From an uncultured Pelagibacteraceae bacterium (GTDB lineage: Bacteria > Pseudomonadota > Alphaproteobacteria > Pelagibacterales > Pelagibacteraceae): a stretch of 64,000 nt of DNA. Below are positions 20,750 to 28,680 of the stretch, piece by piece; the stretch's first letter is position 1; each line of letters opens with the position of its first letter. The position numbers and the translations under genes are program-made. The DNA lies in NCBI GenBank assembly GCA_902610115.1, contig CACLUK010000002.1:1-64000 (forward strand), written 5' to 3'. The notes under the pieces are model-generated. The model ran no database searches, was not told the DNA's origin, and saw nothing but the letters and a program-made list of their open reading frames with translations.

Positions 20750-21959
20750 GGATTTTTTAAAAAATAAAAAAAAATTATATATATTTTTATTTTGTATAAG
20801 CTTTATTTCACGCGCCTTAGTCTCTTTTTATTTTGGTGACAGAAATTTAGAAAATGAATGGGCAATATTAGTAAGCAACCTTTATAATAACAACGTTTTA
20901 TCTATGCTTAAATTTGGAGATTTGATTGTTCCTAATTTATGGATGCCACCTGTTTATGCATATTTTATTTATTTGCATGCACTTATATTTGGAATGGGCG
21001 AAAATTTAGCTGACTACATTATTGCCAGTCAAATTTTAGTTTCCTCATTAACAACAATCATTTTTTTTAAAATTATATCCCAATTTTGTTCTAACAAAAT
21101 ATCGTTAGGTGGAGCAATAATATTTTCTATTTTTCCTTTAATAGTTTATTCAGCAAGTCAAATTTCATCAGTTACAATATATCTTTTTTTATTATTACTT
21201 TTCATCCTACTGATATTAAATTTAATTAATCAGAGCTTCAAAACCTACTGGCACTATTTAATTATTGGTTTTTTGGCTGGAATTTTAATACTTACAAGGA
21301 GAGACTTTATATTAATTTATTTTTTTTCAATTTTTTATTCCTTCATATTTTTCAAAGTTCAACTCAAAAAAATTTTTCTAATTTTAATAGTAACTTCCAT
21401 AACAATTTCGCCTTATCTTGTACGAAATTATGTTTCGTTCAATAAGTTTATAATTCATTCGGGGTTTGGCTATAATTTATGGAAAGCGTACAATGTAAAC
21501 GCAAAAGTTGAGGGATATTATGAAGAATCAGACGAATTAAAATATAAGATAAGTCTAGTTAAAAAAGATATCAATTATAGAATAAATGAGGACAAAATTT
21601 ATCTAGATGAAGCAAAAAAATTTATTATACAAAATCCAAGAGAAACTATCACTCTTTTTTTTAAAAGGCTTTTTTCAATTTTTTTTATTGATCTAGAGTC
21701 TACTCAAAAAAATTATTATAACGTTTTACACATTGCTCCGAACATATTAATTGCAATTTTTTCTTTAGTAGGGTTTATAATTTGCAACAAAAAAGACTCT
21801 AAACTTAATTATTTAATTTTGTTGATGCTAGTTTTATTGATGGTTTATTCTTTATTTGCTCTTCTGCCAAGGTATAAGATTTATATCATACCATTTCAGA
21901 TATTGTTAACCTTAAAATTCTTTGAGTATTTTTTAAAAAAATTAAGTAAAAATTATTAG
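20724..21959 (+). CDS. Membrane glycosyltransferase, GT39/ArnT-like
   Basis: Polytopic membrane protein of 411 residues with about ten hydrophobic segments starting near residue 18. It probably uses a polyprenyl-phosphate sugar donor, as GT-C enzymes do. A family-like acidic loop after the first helix, YFGDRNLENEWAIL, and the segment LWMPPVYAYFIYL support a PMT/ArnT-type fold. The gene overlaps the end of the second epimerase by 26 bp. No later in-frame ATG precedes the first helix, so this start is kept. It converges on the methyltransferase gene with an 18-bp overlap of coding ends. Confidence 0.7.
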   Translation: MNLFININEDFLKNKKKLYIFLFCISFISRALVSFYFGDRNLENEWAILVSNLYNNNVLSMLKFGDLIVPNLWMPPVYAYFIYLHALIFGMGENLADYIIASQILVSSLTTIIFFKIISQFCSNKISLGGAIIFSIFPLIVYSASQISSVTIYLFLLLLFILLILNLINQSFKTYWHYLIIGFLAGILILTRRDFILIYFFSIFYSFIFFKVQLKKIFLILIVTSITISPYLVRNYVSFNKFIIHSGFGYNLWKAYNVNAKVEGYYEESDELKYKISLVKKDINYRINEDKIYLDEAKKFIIQNPRETITLFFKRLFSIFFIDLESTQKNYYNVLHIAPNILIAIFSLVGFIICNKKDSKLNYLILLMLVLLMVYSLFALLPRYKIYIIPFQILLTLKFFEYFLKKLSKNY

Positions 21960-22754
21960 TTGCCCACTTTGAGTTTGGATGCCTTTGTCTAAATCTATTT
22001 TTAGATCTCTGACTGCTTTTTTCACACCGTCCTGATTAATTAGATTATAATCATCAAATAGAATTATAGCATTATTTTCGAGTCTATCTTTTATAAAGTT
22101 AAATGTATCAATAGTTGATTGATAAAGATCAAAGTCTAAATGGACAAAGCTAAACTTTAAATTTTTAATTTTATTCATATCATTGTCTTTAAGTTCTGGA
22201 AAATACCCAACCAAAGTCATTAATTTTGAATTTTTTTCAGATAAAATTTTATTCAAGTTTTCAGTCATTTGTTCATGATTAAAATCTCTAAATCTAGTTT
22301 TTTTGGTAAAAGGCTTATATTTTCCATGATAATGTTCATCATATTTTGTAATGTTTTTTTTAATTTCTTCTGCATATAAGCCAAAACTGTCAACTGAAAA
22401 AACATGAGTATCTTTTTTTATAAATTTAGAAATAGTTGTTAAACCTGCCCCTCTATCTGTACCAAACTCTATTACATTTGTTTGCTTGCCTTCAAAAATT
22501 TTATTATGTAGTTTAATAAGTTGATAAACGGTAAAATTTCTCTCTTTGTCTTGTGAAGACTTTTTTTTTATTTCATTCCAATTTTTAAGAAATTCATCTG
22601 GATAATCAATTTGAACACCTAAAAAATATTTTCTTAAATTCCAGAAGAATTGTGATAACCATAAAATGATTATCATTTGCTGCTTTTCACTAAATAGTCT
22701 TCCGACTAAAGATCTAATTTTTTTAAAACTCATAAAGTATTCATTTGCATACAA
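21942..22754 (-). CDS. TylF/macrocin-type O-methyltransferase
   Basis: Class I SAM-dependent methyltransferase of the TylF family, likely methylating a sugar of the surface polysaccharide. The 270 residues show the SAM loop NVIEFGTDRGAGLTT, FSVDSFGLY, the metal-site strand SFVHLDFDLYQSTID and ILFDDYN. Those acidic residues match the Mg-dependent TylF site. An in-frame ATG at 22733 (MSFKKIRS) would shorten the N-terminus by seven residues and is equally possible. On the minus strand between the glycosyltransferase and tRNA-Arg. Confidence 0.8.
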   Translation of the reverse strand: MYANEYFMSFKKIRSLVGRLFSEKQQMIIILWLSQFFWNLRKYFLGVQIDYPDEFLKNWNEIKKKSSQDKERNFTVYQLIKLHNKIFEGKQTNVIEFGTDRGAGLTTISKFIKKDTHVFSVDSFGLYAEEIKKNITKYDEHYHGKYKPFTKKTRFRDFNHEQMTENLNKILSEKNSKLMTLVGYFPELKDNDMNKIKNLKFSFVHLDFDLYQSTIDTFNFIKDRLENNAIILFDDYNLINQDGVKKAVRDLKIDLDKGIQTQSGQLIIFT

Positions 22755-22816
22755 GTTTTCTTAATTTAATTCAATTAACGAAAAAATAATAAACTAAAAA
22801 TGATATTATTGATAAG

Positions 22817-22893
22817 TGGTGCGCCTGCTAGGATTTGAACCCAGAACCTCCTGGTCCGTAGCCAAGCGCTCTATCCAGTTGAGCTACAGGCGC
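22817..22893 (-). tRNA. tRNA-Arg (ACG)
   Basis: A 77-nt cloverleaf on the minus strand. It has acceptor GCGCCTG paired with CAGGCGC, D-arm AGCTCAACTGGATAGAGC, anticodon stem CTTGG/CCAGG with loop CTACGGA (anticodon ACG, read as ICG for CGU/CGC/CGA), and T-arm GGTTCAAATCC. The CCA end is encoded (22817-22819). It lies inside the polysaccharide patch, between the methyltransferase and the O-antigen ligase gene. tRNA genes are common insertion points, though no integrase or direct repeat of its 3' end was seen nearby. Confidence 0.97.
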
Positions 22894-22962
22894 TTTAACT
22901 AATTATCTTTTTTTATTTTAAATTAAATTTCATGATATAAGTATCATAATTTCACGTAAAAA

Positions 22963-24261
22963 ATGAATTTATTTTCTAAAGCTAATATATCAAAAGAAAA
23001 CTTTTTAAGTATTTTAGTGGCTCTCCTGCCATTAAGTTTTATTGCGGGTAACTTAATTATTAATTTTAATTTAATATTATTGATTTTATTTTCCTTAATA
23101 CTTTTTAATAAAGACGTGTTTACAATTAAATTTTATATTTTAGACAAACTTTTATTTTTTTATTTTTTTCTAGTAATTTTTACTGCCTTTATAAATGATT
23201 TTGAATTTTACAAAAACGATATTCTTTGGAGAGGTTATTTCCCAACGACTATAAAATCATTTTTTTTCTTAAAGTATCTTTTACTTTATCTTGTACTAAG
23301 ATTTTTAGTAGAAAAAAATTTTCTAAATCTAAAATATTTTTTCATTTCATGTTTGTTTGCATCATTATTTGTGTGTTTCGATATTTTTTATCAATTTTTT
23401 AATGGTAAAGATATTTTTGGTTTTTCGTCAGAAACTTCTGGAAGAAAGTTAGGAGGTCCTTTTGGTGACGAATTGATAGCAGGAGGCTACATACAAAGAT
23501 TCTCTATCTTTGCATTTTTCACACTACCATTATTTTATTCTAAAAATTTCAAAAAAATAGCTAAATATTTAATACCAGTTTTTTTTATCATATTTTTTGT
23601 AGGTATAATTATGTCAGGTAATAGAATGCCTTTATTACTTTTTTTATTAGCAGTTAGTTTAATAATAATTTTCCAGAAACAAACAAGAAAATTTTTAGTT
23701 CCCTTTGTCGTAATTTTTTCACTAATATTTTTTTTAATTATAAGCGTTAATACAAAGATTAAAAATAATTTTTTAAATTTTTATGTTCAGATTTCAAATA
23801 TGAAAACGATTATAGTTGGTGATGAATCTAATTATCAAAATATCCCCCAGTACTTTAAAGAGTTCAGTACTTTTTATGAAACTTGGTTGTTAAATAAATA
23901 TATTGGAGGTGGTATTAAAAATTTTAGATACTACTGTCATGAACGTCCTAATATAGATAAAAATTCAAATTTTATTTGTAATATGCATCCACATAATTAT
24001 TATCTTGAAATTTTGACAGAGACCGGTTTTTTTGGGTTTGTTGTTTTAATCAGCATTTTATTATCAATTCTATATCTGTCCTTTTATAATAAATATTTTT
24101 CAAAATCTTCTTTAACGGATAATAACTTAATAATTCCATTTATTTTTCTATTTATTGTAGAAATTTTCCCATTAAAAAGTACAGGAAGTTTTTTTTACCA
24201 CAGGAAATACTACCTATTTATTCTTAATAATTGGAATACTTGTGGGTATTATAAGAAGTGA
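22963..24261 (+). CDS. O-antigen ligase/polymerase-like protein, 3' end frameshifted
   Basis: Polytopic membrane protein (432 residues in the open frame, about ten to eleven hydrophobic segments) of the WaaL/Wzy family. It is expected to join polymerised glycan to lipid A-core or to polymerise it in the periplasm. The family region is the periplasmic loop followed by HPHNYYLEILTETGFFG. The last 22 residues of the open frame are non-hydrophobic and unlike a membrane protein end. The +1-shifted frame after the 8-T run at 24189-24196 encodes TTGNTTYLFLIIGILVG and stops at 24286, just before the next gene. With one T fewer, the protein would end in a proper membrane helix. Either a sequencing indel or a real 3' lesion. 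Confidence 0.8.
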   Translation: MNLFSKANISKENFLSILVALLPLSFIAGNLIINFNLILLILFSLILFNKDVFTIKFYILDKLLFFYFFLVIFTAFINDFEFYKNDILWRGYFPTTIKSFFFLKYLLLYLVLRFLVEKNFLNLKYFFISCLFASLFVCFDIFYQFFNGKDIFGFSSETSGRKLGGPFGDELIAGGYIQRFSIFAFFTLPLFYSKNFKKIAKYLIPVFFIIFFVGIIMSGNRMPLLLFLLAVSLIIIFQKQTRKFLVPFVVIFSLIFFLIISVNTKIKNNFLNFYVQISNMKTIIVGDESNYQNIPQYFKEFSTFYETWLLNKYIGGGIKNFRYYCHERPNIDKNSNFICNMHPHNYYLEILTETGFFGFVVLISILLSILYLSFYNKYFSKSSLTDNNLIIPFIFLFIVEIFPLKSTGSFFYHRKYYLFILNNWNTCGYYKK

Positions 24262-24303
24262 AAATAGATTTGAAAAACACACTTAATTTTACTAATTTGT
24301 TTT

Positions 24304-25476
24304 ATGAAAGAAATATTAATCACATCAGCGCTTAGAACGCCTGTGGGCTCAATAAATAAATCTCTTAAGAATATACCAGCAGACGAATTAGGGGCTGCAG
24401 TTATAACTGCATCCACAGAAAAATTAAAAATTCAAAAAGATCAGATTGATGAGGTTATAATGGGGCAAGTTTTAACTGGGGGCACTGGTCAGAACCCTGC
24501 TAGACAAGCTGCTTTTAGAGCGGGGATACCAAAAGAAAAACCTTCATATATTGTTAATCAAGTTTGTGGGTCTGGAATTAGATCTGTGGCTTCAGCATTT
24601 CAAAGCATAAAATCTGGGGACAATCATATTGTAATTGCTGGAGGGCAAGAAAGTATGTCTTTGGCGCCACATACTATTCATCTAAGAGACGGAAAAAAAC
24701 TAGGTGATACTGAACTTATAGACTCAATGATAAAGGATGGACTATGGGATGCTTTTCATGGATATCATATGGGTATCACAGCAGAAAATGTTGCAGAAAA
24801 ATTTCAAGTTACAAGGGATGAACAAGATAAATTTGCTTTGAAATCTCAGGAAAAGGCAATTAAGGCTCAAAAAGCCGATAAATTTAAAGACGAGATAATA
24901 AAATTTAAAATAAAAACTAAAAATACTGAAGTGGATTTTTTAAAGGATGAGCATCCAAGAGAAGGTATAAATCTAGAAGCTTTATCAAGATTAAAACCAG
25001 TCTTTAAAAAAGACGGAACTGTGACTGCAGGCAACGCCTCTGGAATAAATGATGGGGCTGCCGCTGTAACTTTGATGTCAGACACTGAAGCAAAAAAAAG
25101 AGATTTAAAAAAATTGGTATCAATTAAATCATGGGCAAGTTGTGGTGTTGATCCAGCATTGATGGGGACTGGTCCAATACCCTCCACGAAAAAAGCTTTA
25201 GATATAGCTGGTTGGTCAGTAAAAGACGTCGATCTATTTGAAATTAATGAAGCGTTTGCGGCTCAAAGTTTAGCAGTGGTGAAAACTCTTTCTATTCCTG
25301 AAGAAAAAGTAAATGTTAATGGCGGTGCGATTGCAATAGGTCATCCTATCGGAGCATCTGGAACAAGGATACTTGTTACACTTATTCATGAAATGATAAA
25401 AAGGGATGTAAAAAAAGGTTTAGCAACTCTTTGTATCGGTGGAGGAATGGGTATTGCAATGTGTATTGAAAGATAA
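24304..25476 (+). CDS. Acetyl-CoA C-acetyltransferase (thiolase)
   Basis: Condenses two acetyl-CoA to acetoacetyl-CoA or splits it. The 390 residues have the nucleophile in VNQVCGSGIRS (Cys88), GGQESMSLAPH, NEAFAAQS, the catalytic His in GGAIAIGHPIGASG and the second Cys in LCIGGGMG. The layout is that of biosynthetic-type PhaA/AtoB thiolases. It lies 14 bp before the deacetylase gene. The acetoacetyl-CoA synthetase two genes away suggests use of acetoacetate, with the synthetase making acetoacetyl-CoA and this enzyme releasing acetyl-CoA. Confidence 0.95.
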   Translation: MKEILITSALRTPVGSINKSLKNIPADELGAAVITASTEKLKIQKDQIDEVIMGQVLTGGTGQNPARQAAFRAGIPKEKPSYIVNQVCGSGIRSVASAFQSIKSGDNHIVIAGGQESMSLAPHTIHLRDGKKLGDTELIDSMIKDGLWDAFHGYHMGITAENVAEKFQVTRDEQDKFALKSQEKAIKAQKADKFKDEIIKFKIKTKNTEVDFLKDEHPREGINLEALSRLKPVFKKDGTVTAGNASGINDGAAAVTLMSDTEAKKRDLKKLVSIKSWASCGVDPALMGTGPIPSTKKALDIAGWSVKDVDLFEINEAFAAQSLAVVKTLSIPEEKVNVNGGAIAIGHPIGASGTRILVTLIHEMIKRDVKKGLATLCIGGGMGIAMCIER

Positions 25477-25490
25477 AATATTATCTTTTA

Positions 25491-26384
25491 ATGGAACTGC
25501 CAATTATAAATCATCCTGACTATGTTGCAAAAATAAATGATGATAATAAGTTTCCTATAAAAAAATTTGGTGCTTTAGCAAACCATCTACTTGAGAAAAA
25601 AGTTGTAAAAAAATTTTATACACCGAAAGAATGCTCGATTGAAACAATGAAAACTTCTCATTCTTTAAAGTATATAAATGATATCAAAAATAAAACGCTA
25701 AATATCCAAGCACAAAAAAAGATTGGTTTTCCCATAAATGATAGTGTCGTAAGAAGATCTTTTGTTGCTACTGGTGGAACAGTTCTTGCAAGCAAACTTG
25801 CATTAGAATCAAAACTTGCCTGCAATACTGCAGGCGGTAGTCATCATGCTACTTTTGATTTCGGAGCAGGGTATTGTGTTTTTAATGATACTGCTGTTGC
25901 TGCTAATTACTTAAAAAATAAAAAGTATGTAAAAAAAATCCTGATATTAGACTTAGATGTACATCAAGGTAATGGTAATTCAGAAATATTTCAAAAAGAT
26001 AAAGATGTTTTAACTTTTAGTATGCATTGTGCTTCAAATTATCCTGCCAAAAAATCTAAAAGTGATATAGATGTCGAACTTCAAGACAATATGGAAGATA
26101 AAGAATACCTTAATATTTTAAACAAAAATTTAAAAAAGTTGGATAGTAATACTTTTGACTTTGTTTTCTATATTGCAGGGGTTGATATTCATCATGAAGA
26201 TAGACTGGGTAAACTTAAAATAACAGACGAGGGTGTTAATAAAAGAGATCAAATAGTAATTGAAAATTTTTATTCGAAAAATATTCCTTTATGTGGTGTT
26301 CTTGGCGGCGGATATAATAAAAGTTTTGAAAAACTTATTGCGCTTCATTCAATGTTACACAAAAACTGCGCTGAATATTTTTGA
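25491..26384 (+). CDS. Histone deacetylase-family protein (AcuC/HDAC-like)
   Basis: Zinc amidohydrolase of the arginase/deacetylase fold, 297 residues. The active-site His pair is in GGSHHATFDFGAGYC. Zinc ligands are in LDLDVHQGNGN (Asp, His) and in AGVDIHHEDRLG (Asp). LCGVLGGGYNKS supplies the glycine loop near the C-terminus. Bacterial members deacetylate acetyl-lysine on proteins (for example acetyl-CoA synthetase) or small acetyl-amines. Neighbouring acetyl-CoA genes make protein deacetylation plausible, but that is inference. It follows the thiolase by 14 bp and probably shares its transcript. Confidence 0.88.
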   Translation: MELPIINHPDYVAKINDDNKFPIKKFGALANHLLEKKVVKKFYTPKECSIETMKTSHSLKYINDIKNKTLNIQAQKKIGFPINDSVVRRSFVATGGTVLASKLALESKLACNTAGGSHHATFDFGAGYCVFNDTAVAANYLKNKKYVKKILILDLDVHQGNGNSEIFQKDKDVLTFSMHCASNYPAKKSKSDIDVELQDNMEDKEYLNILNKNLKKLDSNTFDFVFYIAGVDIHHEDRLGKLKITDEGVNKRDQIVIENFYSKNIPLCGVLGGGYNKSFEKLIALHSMLHKNCAEYF

Positions 26385-26391
26385 TTGGTCC

Positions 26392-26427
26392 TGGCTCTAG
26401 ATGACTTAAATTTAGGGACTAGAGCCA
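26392..26427. terminator. Inverted repeat between convergent genes, possible bidirectional terminator
   Basis: A perfect 9-bp inverted repeat, TGGCTCTAG (26392-26400) with CTAGAGCCA (26419-26427), flanks an 18-nt loop in the 100-bp gap between the convergent deacetylase and acetoacetyl-CoA synthetase genes. There is no clear T tract on either side, so it may be a weak factor-assisted terminator or an mRNA-stabilising stem. Confidence 0.4.
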
Positions 26428-26484
26428 AGATTAAGATAAGTTTAGTAAATTTTAGAAACTAGTTTAATTAATATTTCTGACGCA

Positions 26485-28413
26485 CTATAATTTTAGTTGC
26501 GGCAGATTTGCATAAAACTCGAGGGACTCAGGATTGGCTATAGCTTCTTTATTGTTTATTTTTTCACCGTTAATCACTTGTCGCACAGCTAACTCTACAA
26601 TTTTTCCACTTTTAGTTCTTGGAATCTCTGGAGCTTCAATTATCATCGCAGGAACATGTTTAGGAGAACAATTTTTTCTTATTTTAGATTTTATTAGCTT
26701 AATTTTTTCTTCGTCTAATTTCTGATTATCTTTAGTTGTAACAAACAAGATAATTCTTACATCATCATTAAATTCTTGGCCCACAACCAGACCTTCAGTG
26801 ATAAAGTCAATATCTTCTACTTGCTGGTAAATTTCAGAGGTTCCAATTCTTACTCCTCCTGGATTTAAAGTAGCATCAGATCTACCACGCATAATAAATC
26901 CATTGTTTTCAGTTCTCTCAATAAAATCTCCATGATGCCAAATATTTTTGTATCTAGCGAAGTATGCTTTATGATATTTATTACCATCATCATCTCCCCA
27001 AAACTTTACTGGCATAGATGGAAAAGGTTGTTTAACAACTAGTTCTCCTTTTTCTCCATCTTTTGTACTTCTCCCATTATCTGTAAAAACATCAACATCG
27101 ATCCCTAAACTTTGTCCTTGAATTTCTCCTTTATGGACATTTGAAAAAAGATTTCCAAGTACTAAACATCCAACTAAATCTGTCCCACCGGCGATCGAAG
27201 CTAGGTGAACATCTTTCTTAATATTGTCATATACATATTTAAAACTTTCCTCTGCTAACGGTGATCCAGTTGAAGTAATAATTTTTACAGATTTTAGGTC
27301 TAAATTTTTACTTTCGTACTTTTCGTTTTTTAAATGGTCTATATATTTCGCGCTGACACCTAAGAGATTGATTTTTTTATTTTGGCAATATTCAAGAAGA
27401 ACATCTATCTTAGGATAAACCGGGGCTCCATCATAAAGAAAAATTGATGATCCAGTCGCTAGTCCACCTACCAACCAATTCCACATCATCCAGCCTGTTG
27501 TAGTATAATAAAATAGTTTTTCGTTTTCTCTAATATCACAATGAAGCATAAACTCTTTATTATGCTCAATTAAAACATTTCCTGATCCGTGTGTAATACA
27601 TTTTGGTTTTCCTGTAGTACCGCTAGAGAAAAGAATATAAATAGGATGATTAAATTCAAATCTTTCAAAAATCTCGTCTAAGTTACTTTTTAAAGTCTCC
27701 TCAAAATCAACGAAATCTTTTAAGTTTTCTTTTTCTTTATTATTATAGTTGTATGCGACCACTTTCTTAATTGATGGTATATGCTTAAGAATTTCATCAA
27801 TTTTATCTAAAATATTTATTTTTTTTCCATTGTAATAATAGTAATCGCAAGTAATAAGAACTTTTGGTTCAGTCTGTTTAAATCTATCTACAACACCTTG
27901 AATTCCAAAATCTGGTGAACAAGAAGACCATATAATTCCATTTTTAGCACAAGCTAAAAAACAAATAATAGTTTCTATTTTATTTGGCACATAAGCTGCA
28001 ACCCTATCTCCTTTTTGAAGATTAATTTTTTTGAGATATGATGAAAATCTACAAACCTTTTCATATAAATTATTCCAAGTTATATTTTCTTCAAAACCTT
28101 TTTCAGATAGAAAATTTATTGCTAATTCATCAGATTTTTTTTTTAAGATATTTTCTGTGTAGTTTAATTTTGAGTCTGAAAAAAATTTTGTTTTATTAAA
28201 GGCCTTATTTTTTTGAATTACTTTGGATCCTTTATTTCCAATTATTTTTGAGTAATCCCAGAACTTTGACCAAAACTCTTCTGGATTATCAATAGACCAT
28301 TTCCAAATTTTTTTAAAATCATTTGATGATTTAAAATTTATAAATCTACAAAAATCGTTTAATAAAGAGTTGTCTTTTAGTTTTTCAGACGGTTGCCATA
28401 GTAGTTTATCCAT
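26485..28413 (-). CDS. Acetoacetate-CoA ligase
   Basis: Activates acetoacetate to acetoacetyl-CoA with ATP. The 642 residues are the usual length and belong to the acyl-adenylate superfamily. The N-terminal block LLWQPSEKLKDNSLLNDF and FWSKFWDYSKI are characteristic of acetoacetyl-CoA synthetase rather than acetyl-CoA synthetase. A3 loop: YILFSSGTTGKPKCITHG. Others: YTTTGWMMWNWLVGG, HHGDFIERTENNGFIMRGRSDATLNPGGVRIG, and the C-terminal lysine in PRTKSGKIVE. The first three bases of the gene form one end of a 25-bp palindrome (28411-28435). It is divergent from the pyruvate dehydrogenase operon. Confidence 0.93.
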   Translation of the reverse strand: MDKLLWQPSEKLKDNSLLNDFCRFINFKSSNDFKKIWKWSIDNPEEFWSKFWDYSKIIGNKGSKVIQKNKAFNKTKFFSDSKLNYTENILKKKSDELAINFLSEKGFEENITWNNLYEKVCRFSSYLKKINLQKGDRVAAYVPNKIETIICFLACAKNGIIWSSCSPDFGIQGVVDRFKQTEPKVLITCDYYYYNGKKINILDKIDEILKHIPSIKKVVAYNYNNKEKENLKDFVDFEETLKSNLDEIFERFEFNHPIYILFSSGTTGKPKCITHGSGNVLIEHNKEFMLHCDIRENEKLFYYTTTGWMMWNWLVGGLATGSSIFLYDGAPVYPKIDVLLEYCQNKKINLLGVSAKYIDHLKNEKYESKNLDLKSVKIITSTGSPLAEESFKYVYDNIKKDVHLASIAGGTDLVGCLVLGNLFSNVHKGEIQGQSLGIDVDVFTDNGRSTKDGEKGELVVKQPFPSMPVKFWGDDDGNKYHKAYFARYKNIWHHGDFIERTENNGFIMRGRSDATLNPGGVRIGTSEIYQQVEDIDFITEGLVVGQEFNDDVRIILFVTTKDNQKLDEEKIKLIKSKIRKNCSPKHVPAMIIEAPEIPRTKSGKIVELAVRQVINGEKINNKEAIANPESLEFYANLPQLKL

Positions 28414-28435
28414 AAAGGCTAATTTAGCCTTTATG
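28411..28435 (-). promoter_or_regulatory. Perfect palindrome covering the acetoacetate-CoA ligase start codon
   Basis: CATAAAGGCTAA (28411-28422), one base, TTAGCCTTTATG (28424-28435): two 12-nt perfect arms. On the minus-strand mRNA the AUG start codon is the last three bases of the 3' arm, so a stem of 10-11 bp would pair the start codon with upstream CAU. As DNA it could also be a dimeric repressor operator. No Shine-Dalgarno lies between. Structure is certain from the sequence; function is inference. Confidence 0.55.
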
Positions 28436-28680
28436 AAATTATCTTAATAGATATTTTTTTAGTAGAAATTTCTGAACAATCTGCCCTTGATTGGTTCTGA
28501 TTTCTCTTTTTTTGAACAATAAATTAAATAGCCATTTCATAGCTAATAGAACCAGCTAGAGGTGACAAAAAATGGTAAAAAATGTGTCAAAAGTTCAACT
28601 ATTCAACTTATAAGCGCTATTCTTTCTAGTTTATTATTCAACAACTTTTTTATATGTTCCTTCCAGTTTATAATAGAGTT

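Noticed and set aside
22817..24300. Integrative element at tRNA-Arg
   Set aside because: No integrase, no repeat of the tRNA 3' end and no mobility genes were found nearby.
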